DNA of 64,000 nucleotides from NCBI GenBank assembly GCA_016788565.1, contig JAEUSP010000011.1:62001-126000 (forward strand). The letters are read 5' to 3'. How positions within the stretch are numbered: position 1 is the first letter of the stretch; every line of letters starts with the position of its first letter. Positions 44,105 through 51,371 of the stretch are shown piece after piece. A program made the position numbers and the translations under genes. The notes beneath the pieces are model-generated. The model searched no databases, was not told the origin of the DNA, and saw nothing but the letters and a program-made list of their open reading frames with translations. Source of the stretch: Chlorobiota bacterium. Its GTDB lineage: Bacteria > Bacteroidota > Ignavibacteria > OLB7.

Positions 44105-45679
44105 TCATTTGTGGTATTGAATGGTAAACAACGCACGCCAACCGGCAAAGCCTTTCGGCATCGGGCGCGCACGGTGTTCCAGCAAGTGGAAGGTCATGCC
44201 ATCGGAGGTGAACTGGCGCAGTGTTGTGTCGGCTTGGAACGCCGCAACCACCTTGAACAGCAACCCTTTGCGAAGATACGGACGATACTCCACCGCATCG
44301 TTGGCCAGAAAGTAGCCCGGGCGATATTGCTTCAGAAACGCAACCATATCGCCGCTGGCCAAATATGGGGCCACCTTGCCGTCGGTGATTCCATCAAGGC
44401 TGAGCAACTGAAGATCAGGGCGAAGGTAGTAGCGATCCTGCACCTCGTAGGCCAGCACCGTTGCCCCGGGGGGCGCAATCGCATTGATCTTCTGGGCAGC
44501 TTCTTTCTCCACAATTTCATCAAAGGTGTAGCCGCGTGTGCGTTGCTCCAACGCCTGGCCAATCACCGCACCAACTGGCTTGATAAGAAATATCAGTGCG
44601 ATTGCTATCAGTGCAATGCTCCACCCCTTCCCCCCTTCTTGCTCCGCCTGCCGTTCCCATCTGCCGAACGCGGTTGCCACGCCAACCACCAGCAGCGGGG
44701 CAATCGGAAGGAAGTAGCGGACAAGATCGTTGGTGACCGGGGAGACGAACACCAGCAAGAATGAGTAGATCAGCACGCCAGCCGCCGCCGCCCACCCCAG
44801 CCAACGCGCCGGCTGGCGGCGCAGGAAATCGAAGCCAACGGCGGCGGGAAGGATCATGTAGAGTATCCCCCCCAAGTACTCAAGCGCCGGTTTGGAGTAA
44901 GCAACCGGCCCAATCCGCTGCGCAGATTCCTGCAACGCAAAAGCGCGGCAAACACTGCTTACCGAGAACGCCCCAACCGTCAGGTAGGAGTAGCCGAAGT
45001 AGCAGACGGCGGGAACCGCAGCAATCACCCCAACCGACAGCAGCCGCGCCAACACCCGCCACGAACCGCCCCCCGAAAACCACCACAGCGCGCCAAGTTG
45101 CAGCACCACCAGCACCGTGGCATCGGGACGGGTGAGCGGAATCGCGCCCCACACCGCAGCCAGACGCAGCCACGCATGTAGGCTTGGGTTGTTGCCGGAG
45201 CGCAAGGCTTCGGCAATCCGAAGCGAGCAGAGGAGTGAGAGTGAAACCAGCAGCACAATCAGCCCCGACTCGTACATCATCACCCCAAAAAACGTCAGCA
45301 TCTCCACAGCATACAGCGCGACGATTGCGGCAGCAGCGGAACCGCCAGTGGTTGCGCGAACAAGCCGCATCAACACCACAAACGCCGCAACGCAAACAAG
45401 CAACGAAAGGAGTTTTGCGCCCCAGACATCGGCACCAAGCAAGTAGGGGACGGAGAGCAACACCGCCCACAGCGGTGAAGTGCTTCCGGAGGAGAACTGC
45501 CCGGGATTGTAGCTGAAGAAATCCCCCGCAGCAATGCTTCGGGCGTAGGGAAGGTAGATGGTGGAATCGCCCCAGAACGTTGTGAACAGAAGCAACCCCG
45601 CCGCAAGCATGGCCAACACGCCAACCCACAACACTAACTGCGGAATCCGAGAGGTAACGGTGGAGGTAGGAAGGTTCAT
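44105..45679 (-). CDS. Polytopic GT-C-like glycosyltransferase (ArnT/PMT-type)
   Basis: 524 residues with about ten hydrophobic helices and a soluble C-terminal domain. The first loop after helix 1 contains GDSTIYLPYARSIAAGDFFS, YNPGQFSSGSTSPLWA, which has the acidic residue and helix-break pattern of lipid-phosphate-sugar transferases that modify proteins or LPS in the periplasm. The exact donor and acceptor are unknown. Its ATG overlaps the rhomboid stop by one base (TGATG), so the two are co-translated. Confidence 0.78.
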   Translation of the reverse strand: MNLPTSTVTSRIPQLVLWVGVLAMLAAGLLLFTTFWGDSTIYLPYARSIAAGDFFSYNPGQFSSGSTSPLWAVLLSVPYLLGADVWGAKLLSLLVCVAAFVVLMRLVRATTGGSAAAAIVALYAVEMLTFFGVMMYESGLIVLLVSLSLLCSLRIAEALRSGNNPSLHAWLRLAAVWGAIPLTRPDATVLVVLQLGALWWFSGGGSWRVLARLLSVGVIAAVPAVCYFGYSYLTVGAFSVSSVCRAFALQESAQRIGPVAYSKPALEYLGGILYMILPAAVGFDFLRRQPARWLGWAAAAGVLIYSFLLVFVSPVTNDLVRYFLPIAPLLVVGVATAFGRWERQAEQEGGKGWSIALIAIALIFLIKPVGAVIGQALEQRTRGYTFDEIVEKEAAQKINAIAPPGATVLAYEVQDRYYLRPDLQLLSLDGITDGKVAPYLASGDMVAFLKQYRPGYFLANDAVEYRPYLRKGLLFKVVAAFQADTTLRQFTSDGMTFHLLEHRARPMPKGFAGWRALFTIQYHK

Positions 45680-46284
45680 CAGAAGTGGTTTGCAATAATC
45701 TCAATCACCTGCGGGACAACAATCACCGTGGCAACAATGCCCGCACCGGCCCCCGCCAAGTGCGCTTCGTGGCCAACATTGTCGTTCCGGTTGCGCATGG
45801 CGTAGATTGAGTAACCCACATACAGCACCGCATACAACGCAGCCGGCATTGGCAGGCTGAAGAACAGGTAGATGGTGGTAAGTGGATAGAACAGGATGAA
45901 CGAGAACAATATCCCCGACACCGCCCCCGATGCCCCAATGGCGACATAATCAACCTGCTTGCGGTACTTGAAGTAGGGGTACAGATTTCCGCCAATCAAG
46001 CTGATGAAGTAAATCAGCAAAAGATTCTGCGAGCCGACAGTCACCTCCAGCGGCACGCCGAAAAAGAGCATCGTCAGCATATTGAACAGCAGGTGCATTC
46101 CATCACCATGAAGGAAGCCACTGGTGACAATGGCGTGATACTGGTGATTGATCCACATGTGGTGCGGCTCCAGCGCCATGTACCGCCACCACGAAGGGCG
46201 GCTCCACCCCAACAGGCTGATAACCACCGTCACGCCAATCAACACCAATGTTGCGGGGGCTTGCGAAAAGTATTCGGAGTTCAT
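45679..46284 (-). CDS. Rhomboid family intramembrane serine protease
   Basis: 201 residues, six helices. The catalytic Ser-119 lies in VAIGASGAVSGILF and the His-175 in GHEAHLAGAGAG; the FLHGDGMHLLFNML loop after the first helix is standard. It cleaves membrane helices of substrate proteins; substrates are unknown. Upstream of and coupled to the GT-C gene. It is the active-type counterpart to the inactive-looking paralogue at 43.1-44.0 kb. Confidence 0.94.
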   Translation of the reverse strand: MNSEYFSQAPATLVLIGVTVVISLLGWSRPSWWRYMALEPHHMWINHQYHAIVTSGFLHGDGMHLLFNMLTMLFFGVPLEVTVGSQNLLLIYFISLIGGNLYPYFKYRKQVDYVAIGASGAVSGILFSFILFYPLTTIYLFFSLPMPAALYAVLYVGYSIYAMRNRNDNVGHEAHLAGAGAGIVATVIVVPQVIEIIANHF

Positions 46285-46455
46285 GGCGGCAAATATACTT
46301 TCATCTTCCAGCTTTCAATTCCCCCAGTATCAGGTTGCTGGCAGCTCACTCCCTTCTTCACCGTGTTTCTGGAACTCTAGTTTCAGGGATGATTGCGAGT
46401 AGCTCAACATCACGGTGGAGGTGTATATTCGGCGCGACTTCACAAAACACTATCC

Positions 46456-48156
46456 ATGATACAACCTCACTTCCGCCCCTGGCTGATGCTGGCCGCGATT
46501 GCCGCACTGTTCAGCTTCAACGCTCCCCACTGTTTTTCGCAATCGCTGTTCCGTTGGCCATTTGTTGGCAATGTGGGGAGCACCACCGCCACGGTGTTGG
46601 TGTGGTGCAACGGGGCGGGAGCGGTCAGGATTGAGTACAGCGTTGATTCCGGGCTTGCCGCCCCGCAGCGGACTTCGGAACGCACGCCGCAGCAATCGGA
46701 AGATTTTGTGCTGAAGATTCCGCTGGATGGATTGCTGCCAGCAACCCGCTACCACTACCGTGTGGTGGATGCTTCCGGCAAGGCAATCTCCCCCACCCAA
46801 TCGTTCACCACCTTCCCCCCAACCGGAAGCGACGCGCCGGTGACGCTGCTGTTTGGTTCGTGCAACCGTGCGGCGATTGGTGCGGCCGGCAAAACCTTCA
46901 ATGTTGGCGACACGCTGGGGGGGAATTATTTCATCCATTTGGGCGACTGGTCCTACCCTGACGTGCTGGTTCCTGGGTTCCCGAATTCCCCCGGTTCGGT
47001 GCGTCAATCCTACGCCATGCGGTTGGATACGGCCTACTCACTCACCAAAAAAATTCTTTCGCAGATGGGAATCGCCTACGAGTGGGACGACCACGATTTT
47101 GCCGGAAACAACGGCAACGGTGCGATTGCTCCAGCACTGAAAACGGAGTTGCTGCAAGCCTACCAGCGATACCAACCTCACTACCCTTTGGCCAACCCAG
47201 AAGGGGGAATTTGGCACTCGTTCCGAATTGGAAATGTGGAGGTGTTTATGATGGACAGCCGAACCCAGCGCAGCCCCGTAGATTCCGCATTCCGCGACGG
47301 CAAGTTTGCTCCGGGGCCTACTCACTCCATGCTCTCCGGCTTCCCCGTTCCCGGCACCAACCAGCGGGCATGGCTGCTGAACGCAATCCGAAGCTCGACC
47401 GCGCGATGGAAAGTGTTGGCAAGCCAGGGGCCGTTCAATCCTGGGCTTGCGCCGCTGATCCCGGCCGCGCTTCTTGTTGGCCGCCCAAGCATTGCGCACG
47501 AGACCGCCGAGTACTGGGTGGGCTATCCCACCGATCTTGACTCGCTCCGCAGCCTTCTGAAAACTGATGCTGGGCGGAATTTCTTAATCATCGCCGGAAG
47601 CGTCCACAACAACCTGGTTGATGATGGTTCCCACTCGGTTGTGCCGGAGTTTGTGGCGGCTAACTTAGATATTCCCAACAGCCACCTGTATGATACGCTG
47701 CGGCGGTACGGATTCAATGTTTTTACCGGCGGGCAAAGCAACGGCAAATCTACCATTGGGCGGATTCGTGTGGAGACCGCCCCGGCGCACCGGCTGATTG
47801 TGGAGTCGTTCGATGAGGATGGCGAGCTTTCGCTGCGGTATGTGATGAGCGATAAATCGAGCGGGGCGGGGCTTGGCGAACCAGAGGGGAAATCACAGAG
47901 CAACCCGTTGGCGGCATCCGCCACCTTCAGCCGTGACGGCATGGAGTTGCTGTTGGAGCTATCGGCTCCGCTCCCCGCCCGCGCAACCGTGACGCTCACG
48001 GATATTCAAGGAAATGAGGTCTCGCGGTGGCTGCTGGAGGAATCAACAACGGTTGTTCGGCAGCGGTTTTCTGGGCAGCTTCCAAGCGGGGTTTATCTTG
48101 GGAAAATCGTGGGGGCCGGGGTTGCGGTGGAGTTCAAGGGGGAAGTAAGCAAGTAG
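46456..48156 (+). CDS. Secreted PhoD-like phosphatase/phosphodiesterase with likely T9SS tail
   Basis: About 566 residues from ATG 46456, whose signal peptide (MIQPHFRPWLMLAAIAALFS, ending CFSQS) is typical; the frame extends 21 codons upstream without signal features. An N-terminal fibronectin-like domain (WPFVGNVGSTTATVLVWCNG) is followed by a metallophosphatase domain with LLFGSCNRAA, YFIHLGDWSYPDV and YEWDDHDFAGNNG. The last ~85 residues (SATFSRDGMELLLELSAPLP ... LPSGVYLGKIVGAGV) have the shape of a T9SS sorting domain. It probably frees phosphate outside the cell, which would fit the PiT transporter elsewhere in the window. It diverges from the rhomboid gene across 171 bp. Confidence 0.9.
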   Translation: MIQPHFRPWLMLAAIAALFSFNAPHCFSQSLFRWPFVGNVGSTTATVLVWCNGAGAVRIEYSVDSGLAAPQRTSERTPQQSEDFVLKIPLDGLLPATRYHYRVVDASGKAISPTQSFTTFPPTGSDAPVTLLFGSCNRAAIGAAGKTFNVGDTLGGNYFIHLGDWSYPDVLVPGFPNSPGSVRQSYAMRLDTAYSLTKKILSQMGIAYEWDDHDFAGNNGNGAIAPALKTELLQAYQRYQPHYPLANPEGGIWHSFRIGNVEVFMMDSRTQRSPVDSAFRDGKFAPGPTHSMLSGFPVPGTNQRAWLLNAIRSSTARWKVLASQGPFNPGLAPLIPAALLVGRPSIAHETAEYWVGYPTDLDSLRSLLKTDAGRNFLIIAGSVHNNLVDDGSHSVVPEFVAANLDIPNSHLYDTLRRYGFNVFTGGQSNGKSTIGRIRVETAPAHRLIVESFDEDGELSLRYVMSDKSSGAGLGEPEGKSQSNPLAASATFSRDGMELLLELSAPLPARATVTLTDIQGNEVSRWLLEESTTVVRQRFSGQLPSGVYLGKIVGAGVAVEFKGEVSK

Positions 48157-48270
48157 CCGCAAGGAAACTAATTGATGCGAACTTGCCCCTGTTGAACTGC
48201 TTGCGTAGCCCCCCCAAGCGGCTATATTTGCAGCCCCTTACTTCTGGCGGCAACGCATACGAAGGATGAA

Positions 48271-48345
48271 GGGCGCTTAGCTCAGCTGGTTCAGAGCGCC
48301 TCGTTTACACCGAGGAGGTCGGGGGTTCAAATCCCTCAGCGCCCA
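48271..48345 (+). tRNA. tRNA-Val (anticodon UAC)
   Basis: The acceptor arms GGGCGCT and AGCGCCC pair fully, the discriminator is A at 48345, the anticodon arm reads CCTCG TTTACAC CGAGG and the T arm GGGGG TTCAAAT CCCTC. CCA is not encoded (ACGG follows). Confidence 0.95.
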
Positions 48346-48379
48346 CGGAAAAACGCGGCCACCAACAGTGCGCGGCAAC

Positions 48380-48456
48380 GGCGGAGTAGCTCAGTCGGTT
48401 AGAGCAATGGAATCATAATCCATGTGTCGGGGGTTCGAGTCCCTCCTCCGCTACCA
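48380..48456 (+). tRNA. tRNA with CAU anticodon (elongator Met or Ile2)
   Basis: GGCGGAG pairs with CTCCGCT, giving a G1-U72 end pair; T8 A9 and a GCTC...GAGC D arm follow. The anticodon arm is ATGGA ATCATAA TCCAT. The discriminator is A at 48453 and an encoded CCA follows (48454-48456). Elongator Met is more likely, but lysidine-modified Ile2 tRNA carries the same anticodon. Confidence 0.9.
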
Positions 48457-48457
48457 G

Positions 48458-48491
48458 AAGCGGCGATTCTTTTCAGGATCGCCGCTTTTTG
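48458..48491 (+). terminator. Rho-independent terminator after the tRNA-Val/tRNA-Met pair
   Basis: AAGCGGCGAT (48458-48467) pairs with ATCGCCGCTT around TCTTTTCAGG and is followed by TTTTGTTTTG. It ends the two-tRNA transcript. Confidence 0.85.
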
Positions 48492-48644
48492 TTTTGAGTG
48501 AACAGAAGAGCCATCAGCTTTTGCGGGTTGCTCACGGAATCAGCAACACAACCTCTTGCAAACTAGCTCAGAGCAGAGGTGTATTGTTGCGGGAATTGTT
48601 TGCTGGCCACCGGCCCAAACAGATGTCTCACAAGCATTGAACGC

Positions 48645-49193
48645 ATGTACATTGGACTGAAAACAGACCACCTAAACAAACGCTGGACAACGCAACGCCA
48701 ACCAATGTGGTGTTGGGCGGCCAGCATTCAGATGGTTCTTCAGATGCACGGGGTTGACATTAGCCAGGAGAAGATTGTTCACCGTGCGTTCGGAAGCGAC
48801 CGGTGGGGCAATCTGCCAAACAAACCCGGGGGGCTTGACGCGATGACCTCCAGCCTCAATTATCAAGGGACTGACCGCACAGGGCGCAAATTCCGCGTCA
48901 CCTCCATGCTGATTCCGGGCGCGCCATCGTCGGCAACGCTAATCCGCGAGCTATCGAACGGCAACCCGATTTTGTTCTCCTACAAAAGCCGTCCAAACAT
49001 GAACCACGCAGTGGTGTGCACAGCGGTGAAAGTTGTTCCGGGATCGAACCCGAAGCAGATTGAATCCATTGTGGTTCGTGACCCGTGGCCGTCGGAGAAG
49101 CATATTCGCCACAAGGGTCGGCTTGAATACAACGCATGGCCATTGGTCCAGAAGGCCACAGCGCACTGGATCACCCGCGTTGAATTCTTGTAG
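48645..49193 (+). CDS. Papain-like cysteine protease (C39/C70-like)
   Basis: 182 residues from ATG 48645. The opening TTQRQPMWCWAASIQMVLQM has the Gln-x5-Cys-Trp-Ala pattern of C39/C70 (AvrRpt2-like) papain-fold proteases: Gln-17, Cys-23, His-121 (NMNHAVVCTA) and Asp-146 (VVRDPWPS) would form the active site. There is no signal peptide, so it acts inside the cell or is secreted by another route. It sits alone between the tRNA pair and the tRNA-Ser/GIY-YIG locus and may belong to an acquired island. The target is unknown; a toxin or effector role is one possibility. Confidence 0.8.
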   Translation: MYIGLKTDHLNKRWTTQRQPMWCWAASIQMVLQMHGVDISQEKIVHRAFGSDRWGNLPNKPGGLDAMTSSLNYQGTDRTGRKFRVTSMLIPGAPSSATLIRELSNGNPILFSYKSRPNMNHAVVCTAVKVVPGSNPKQIESIVVRDPWPSEKHIRHKGRLEYNAWPLVQKATAHWITRVEFL

Positions 49194-49306
49194 ATTTTTT
49201 CGGCAAGGATACATTCCGATGCTGTTTTACGGGTATCCAGTTTTGTTATCTTTGCGCTCCCAAAATTGAAGTCAGCCAGTTCATTCTTTGGACAACGAAA
49301 ACCTCT
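49194..49306. other. Gap between the protease and the tRNA-Ser locus
   Basis: 113 bp of AT-richer sequence, presumably holding the promoter used by the tRNA-Ser locus. No clear consensus can be named. Confidence 0.4.
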
Positions 49307-49359
49307 GGAGAGGTGGCCGAGTGGCTGAAGGCATCCCGATAGCTATCGGGACGTAGGTG
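49307..49359 (+). pseudogene. Truncated tRNA-Ser, 5' part, with palindrome in place of the anticodon arm
   Basis: The first 27 bases (GGAGAGGTGGCCGAGTGGC, TGAAGGCA) are identical to the intact tRNA-Ser 89 bp downstream. The anticodon arm is replaced by the perfect 18-bp palindrome TCCCGATAGCTATCGGGA, and the copy ends after the 5' half of the variable arm (CGTAGGTG). There is no T arm or 3' acceptor strand, so it cannot be a functional tRNA. Confidence 0.9.
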
Positions 49360-49395
49360 AGCGAGGCGCGTCTTGACTAGTACAATTTAGTTTTT

Positions 49396-49484
49396 GGAGA
49401 GGTGGCCGAGTGGCTGAAGGCAACGGTTTGCTAAACCGTCGTAGGTGTCAAAACCTACCGCGAGTTCGAATCTCGCCCTCTCCG
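49396..49484 (+). tRNA. tRNA-Ser (anticodon GCU)
   Basis: All arms of a long-variable-arm serine tRNA are present: acceptor GGAGAGG/CCTCTCC, D stem GCC/GGC, anticodon arm ACGGT TTGCTAA ACCGT, variable stem GTAGGT/ACCTAC, T arm GCGAG TTCGAAT CTCGC, discriminator G at 49484. CCA is not encoded. It lies between two broken copies of itself. Confidence 0.96.
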
Positions 49485-49490
49485 CAAACA

Positions 49491-49528
49491 AAGCCTGCTC
49501 GTATATTTATGACGAGCAGGCTTTTCTG
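49491..49528 (+). terminator. Hairpin terminator between tRNA-Ser and the GIY-YIG gene
   Basis: AAGCCTGCTCGT (49491-49502) and ACGAGCAGGCTT (49512-49523) pair perfectly over 12 bp with a 9-nt loop, followed by TTCTGTTT. The ATG of the nuclease gene follows at 49532, so the nuclease can be transcribed from the tRNA promoter only by read-through. Confidence 0.85.
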
Positions 49529-49531
49529 TTT

Positions 49532-49801
49532 ATGGGGCAATACTTCGTCTATATCATCCAAAGCCTCTCAAATGGGCGGTTCTATATCGGGCAGACTCAC
49601 GACGTTCTTGCTCGGCTCCAACGTCATAATGCTGGCGGATGCACTGCCACACGAAACAAAGGACCCTGGGTGCTTCGCGCCGTCAGGCAGTTCCACTCCC
49701 GTGCTGAAGCTATTGCTGAAGAACGTCGGCTCAAAGCAACGAAAAGCTCACTCTACCTCCTTCACTATATCCAGCAATTTCCTCCAACTGAACTCTCCTA
49801 A
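49532..49801 (+). CDS. Small stand-alone GIY-YIG nuclease (UPF0213/YhbQ-like)
   Basis: 89 residues from ATG 49532, a single GIY-YIG domain: the VYI and YIG motifs at 6-8 and 18-20 (YFVYIIQSLSNGRFYIGQTH), catalytic Arg-28 (LARLQRHN) and Glu-63/64 (AIAEERRLKATK). The frame stays open upstream through the hairpin and into the tRNA-Ser gene as far as a GTG at 49445, but that part is the translated tRNA. It starts 4 nt after the terminator U-run, with no Shine-Dalgarno site. Homing endonucleases and UvrC share the domain. Small GIY-YIG genes beside tRNA genes are, as I recall, common in Bacteroidota. See the findings for its possible role. Confidence 0.9.
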   Translation: MGQYFVYIIQSLSNGRFYIGQTHDVLARLQRHNAGGCTATRNKGPWVLRAVRQFHSRAEAIAEERRLKATKSSLYLLHYIQQFPPTELS

Positions 49802-49820
49802 CCTCTCTCTCCTAAACTCT

Positions 49821-49893
49821 GCTGATGGCACCCCGATCGCTATCGGGGCGTAGGTGTCAAAACCTACCGCGAGTTCGAATCTCGCCCTCTCCG
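49821..49893 (+). pseudogene. Truncated tRNA-Ser, 3' part, with near-identical palindrome
   Basis: From GCTGATGGCA it carries the palindrome CCCCGATCGCTATCGGGG in place of the anticodon arm, then the complete variable arm, T arm and 3' acceptor strand of tRNA-Ser (…CGCCCTCTCCG, 49893), identical to the intact gene. The 5' acceptor strand and D arm are lost. Its first 36 bp (49821-49856) match 49324-49359 with four changes, so the two relics share a direct repeat. Confidence 0.9.
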
Positions 49894-49902
49894 CACGGTG
49901 TT

Positions 49903-50946
49903 CTATCTCGCTCCTCTCTGATACACCGGAATATCCACCGCCCCAGTTATTGTGAACTCATTTTTCTCGGTAAATGGCCTGTGCCGAATGGGGCAATCGG
50001 CTACTTCACAAAAACGGCAGAGCACGTTGTTGCAGGGGTCAAGATGCAGCAGAAGCTCGGCGTGGTTGTGGAATTCAGCGGCAATTGCATCGCCTAACTG
50101 GTGCTGAAGTTCGTGGGTTTGGTGAAGCGGAAGATAGCGTGGCAGGGTTAGATGGAAATCAATGAACCGCTGCTCCCCTCCCCGCCATGCACGCAAACGG
50201 TGCAGATCAATCATTACCGGATTCCGCACCTTGTTGACGGCTGCCACCGTTCGCTCAAGCGTCTCGGTATCTACCGTGTTCATCAATCCATTCAGCGACT
50301 GGCGAACAAGCTGATAGCCGGTGAACAGGATGTTCAGCGCAACAGCAATGGCAAACAATGGGTCCAGAATCACCACCCCAGTTAGCTTCACCAACAGCAA
50401 GCCAACCAACACACCGATTGAGGTGAAGCTATCGGTCAGAACGTGCTTGCCGTCGGCTTCAAGAACCAGCGAACGGGTTTGCTTGCCAGTGCGGATCAAA
50501 TAGTAGCCAAGCAGCAAATTGATCGCCCCAGCCGCCGCCACAATCCATACTCCAACATCAATATCCTTCAGTTGGTTGCCGCGAGTTACATCCATCACCG
50601 CCTCGTAGCAGATAGCGATTGCCGCAGCAACAATCAACGCCCCTTCGGCACCTGCCGAGAAATACTCCACTTTTCCGTAGCCATACGGGTGGCGGCGGTC
50701 GGCGGGGCGGGCAATCAGAACAGTGCTGTACAGGGCAATTCCGGTGGCGATGACGTGCACCACCGACTCCAATGCATCGGAGAGTACCGCGGCAGAGTTG
50801 GTGATGAGGTATCCCCCCATCTTCATCAGCAGCATCAGGATGCCGATGCCGAACGATAACCACGCAGCCCGAAGCCGAACCCGCTGCAGGTCCAGCTCGT
50901 TGATAAAATTTTCTTGTTTAGAACTTCCTTGTTGCTGCTTGACCAT
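49903..50946 (-). CDS. Cation diffusion facilitator family efflux protein
   Basis: Exports divalent metal ions (Zn, Co, Fe or Mn) in exchange for protons at the inner membrane. 347 residues, six helices. Signature parts are NSAAVLSDALESVVHVIATG with the metal-binding Asp, PADRRHPYGYGKVEYFSA and HVLTDSFTSIGVLVGL. The cytoplasmic C-terminal domain ends with a Cys/His-rich tail, DPCNNVLCRFCEVADCPIRH, which could hold an additional zinc. I recall similar tails in Bacteroidota homologues. It converges on the tRNA-Ser locus. Confidence 0.94.
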   Translation of the reverse strand: MVKQQQGSSKQENFINELDLQRVRLRAAWLSFGIGILMLLMKMGGYLITNSAAVLSDALESVVHVIATGIALYSTVLIARPADRRHPYGYGKVEYFSAGAEGALIVAAAIAICYEAVMDVTRGNQLKDIDVGVWIVAAAGAINLLLGYYLIRTGKQTRSLVLEADGKHVLTDSFTSIGVLVGLLLVKLTGVVILDPLFAIAVALNILFTGYQLVRQSLNGLMNTVDTETLERTVAAVNKVRNPVMIDLHRLRAWRGGEQRFIDFHLTLPRYLPLHQTHELQHQLGDAIAAEFHNHAELLLHLDPCNNVLCRFCEVADCPIRHRPFTEKNEFTITGAVDIPVYQRGAR

Positions 50947-51070
50947 GTGCGAAACTTGTGCTTATCTTGGGCGTAGCCGATGCCCACTTACGGAAAGCTC
51001 CAGAAATAAGAACGGAGCGTTCTTCAGGTAACGAAACCAACTTTTCAATCAACATACGCCGGAGTTCATC

Positions 51071-51271
51071 ATGTCGGGTAAACAGATTTTGGCAATCGTC
51101 CTAGCAATCGTCGTCGGGTACGTGGCGATCAAGTTGCTGTTTATGGTGTTGGGGCTTGCTTGGACCCTGCTTTCGTGGGCAATCTATGCGGTGCTTGTCG
51201 GTGGGGCAATCTACCTCCTCTACAAGTTCATCTTCAACAAGATGCTCAGCAGTGGCAAGCGGCTGACCTAA
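51071..51271 (+). CDS. Small membrane protein
   Basis: 66 residues, nearly all in two hydrophobic helices (ILAIVLAIVVGYVAIKLLFM and WTLLSWAIYAVLVGGAIYLL) with a short basic tail FNKMLSSGKRLT. CGCCGGAG precedes the ATG by a few bases. There is a strong terminator right after it. Function unknown; the compositional simplicity is consistent with a small-protein regulator or stress peptide. Confidence 0.7.
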   Translation: MSGKQILAIVLAIVVGYVAIKLLFMVLGLAWTLLSWAIYAVLVGGAIYLLYKFIFNKMLSSGKRLT

Positions 51272-51298
51272 ACAAAAAATGGAGTATGGATAACGTGA

Positions 51299-51335
51299 AA
51301 CGGCGCGGCAAATTCTGCCGCGCCGTTTTTTTGTT
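51299..51335 (+). terminator. Rho-independent terminator
   Basis: AACGGCGCGGCA (51299-51310) and TGCCGCGCCGTT (51316-51327) form a perfect 12-bp stem with a 5-nt loop followed by TTTTTTG. It ends the small membrane-protein transcript and may also help the convergent ahcY gene. Confidence 0.93.
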
Positions 51336-51371
51336 CAGGCTGAAAAACCCTGCAACTACCATTGCGGCTGG

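Noticed and set aside
49307-49359. Functional second tRNA-Ser
   Set aside because: The copy lacks T arm and 3' acceptor strand and has a palindrome for an anticodon arm.
49409-49853. Second plus-strand open frame across tRNA-Ser and the GIY-YIG gene
   Set aside because: It is another frame of the nuclease and of the tRNA; only the 49532 frame shows GIY-YIG motifs.
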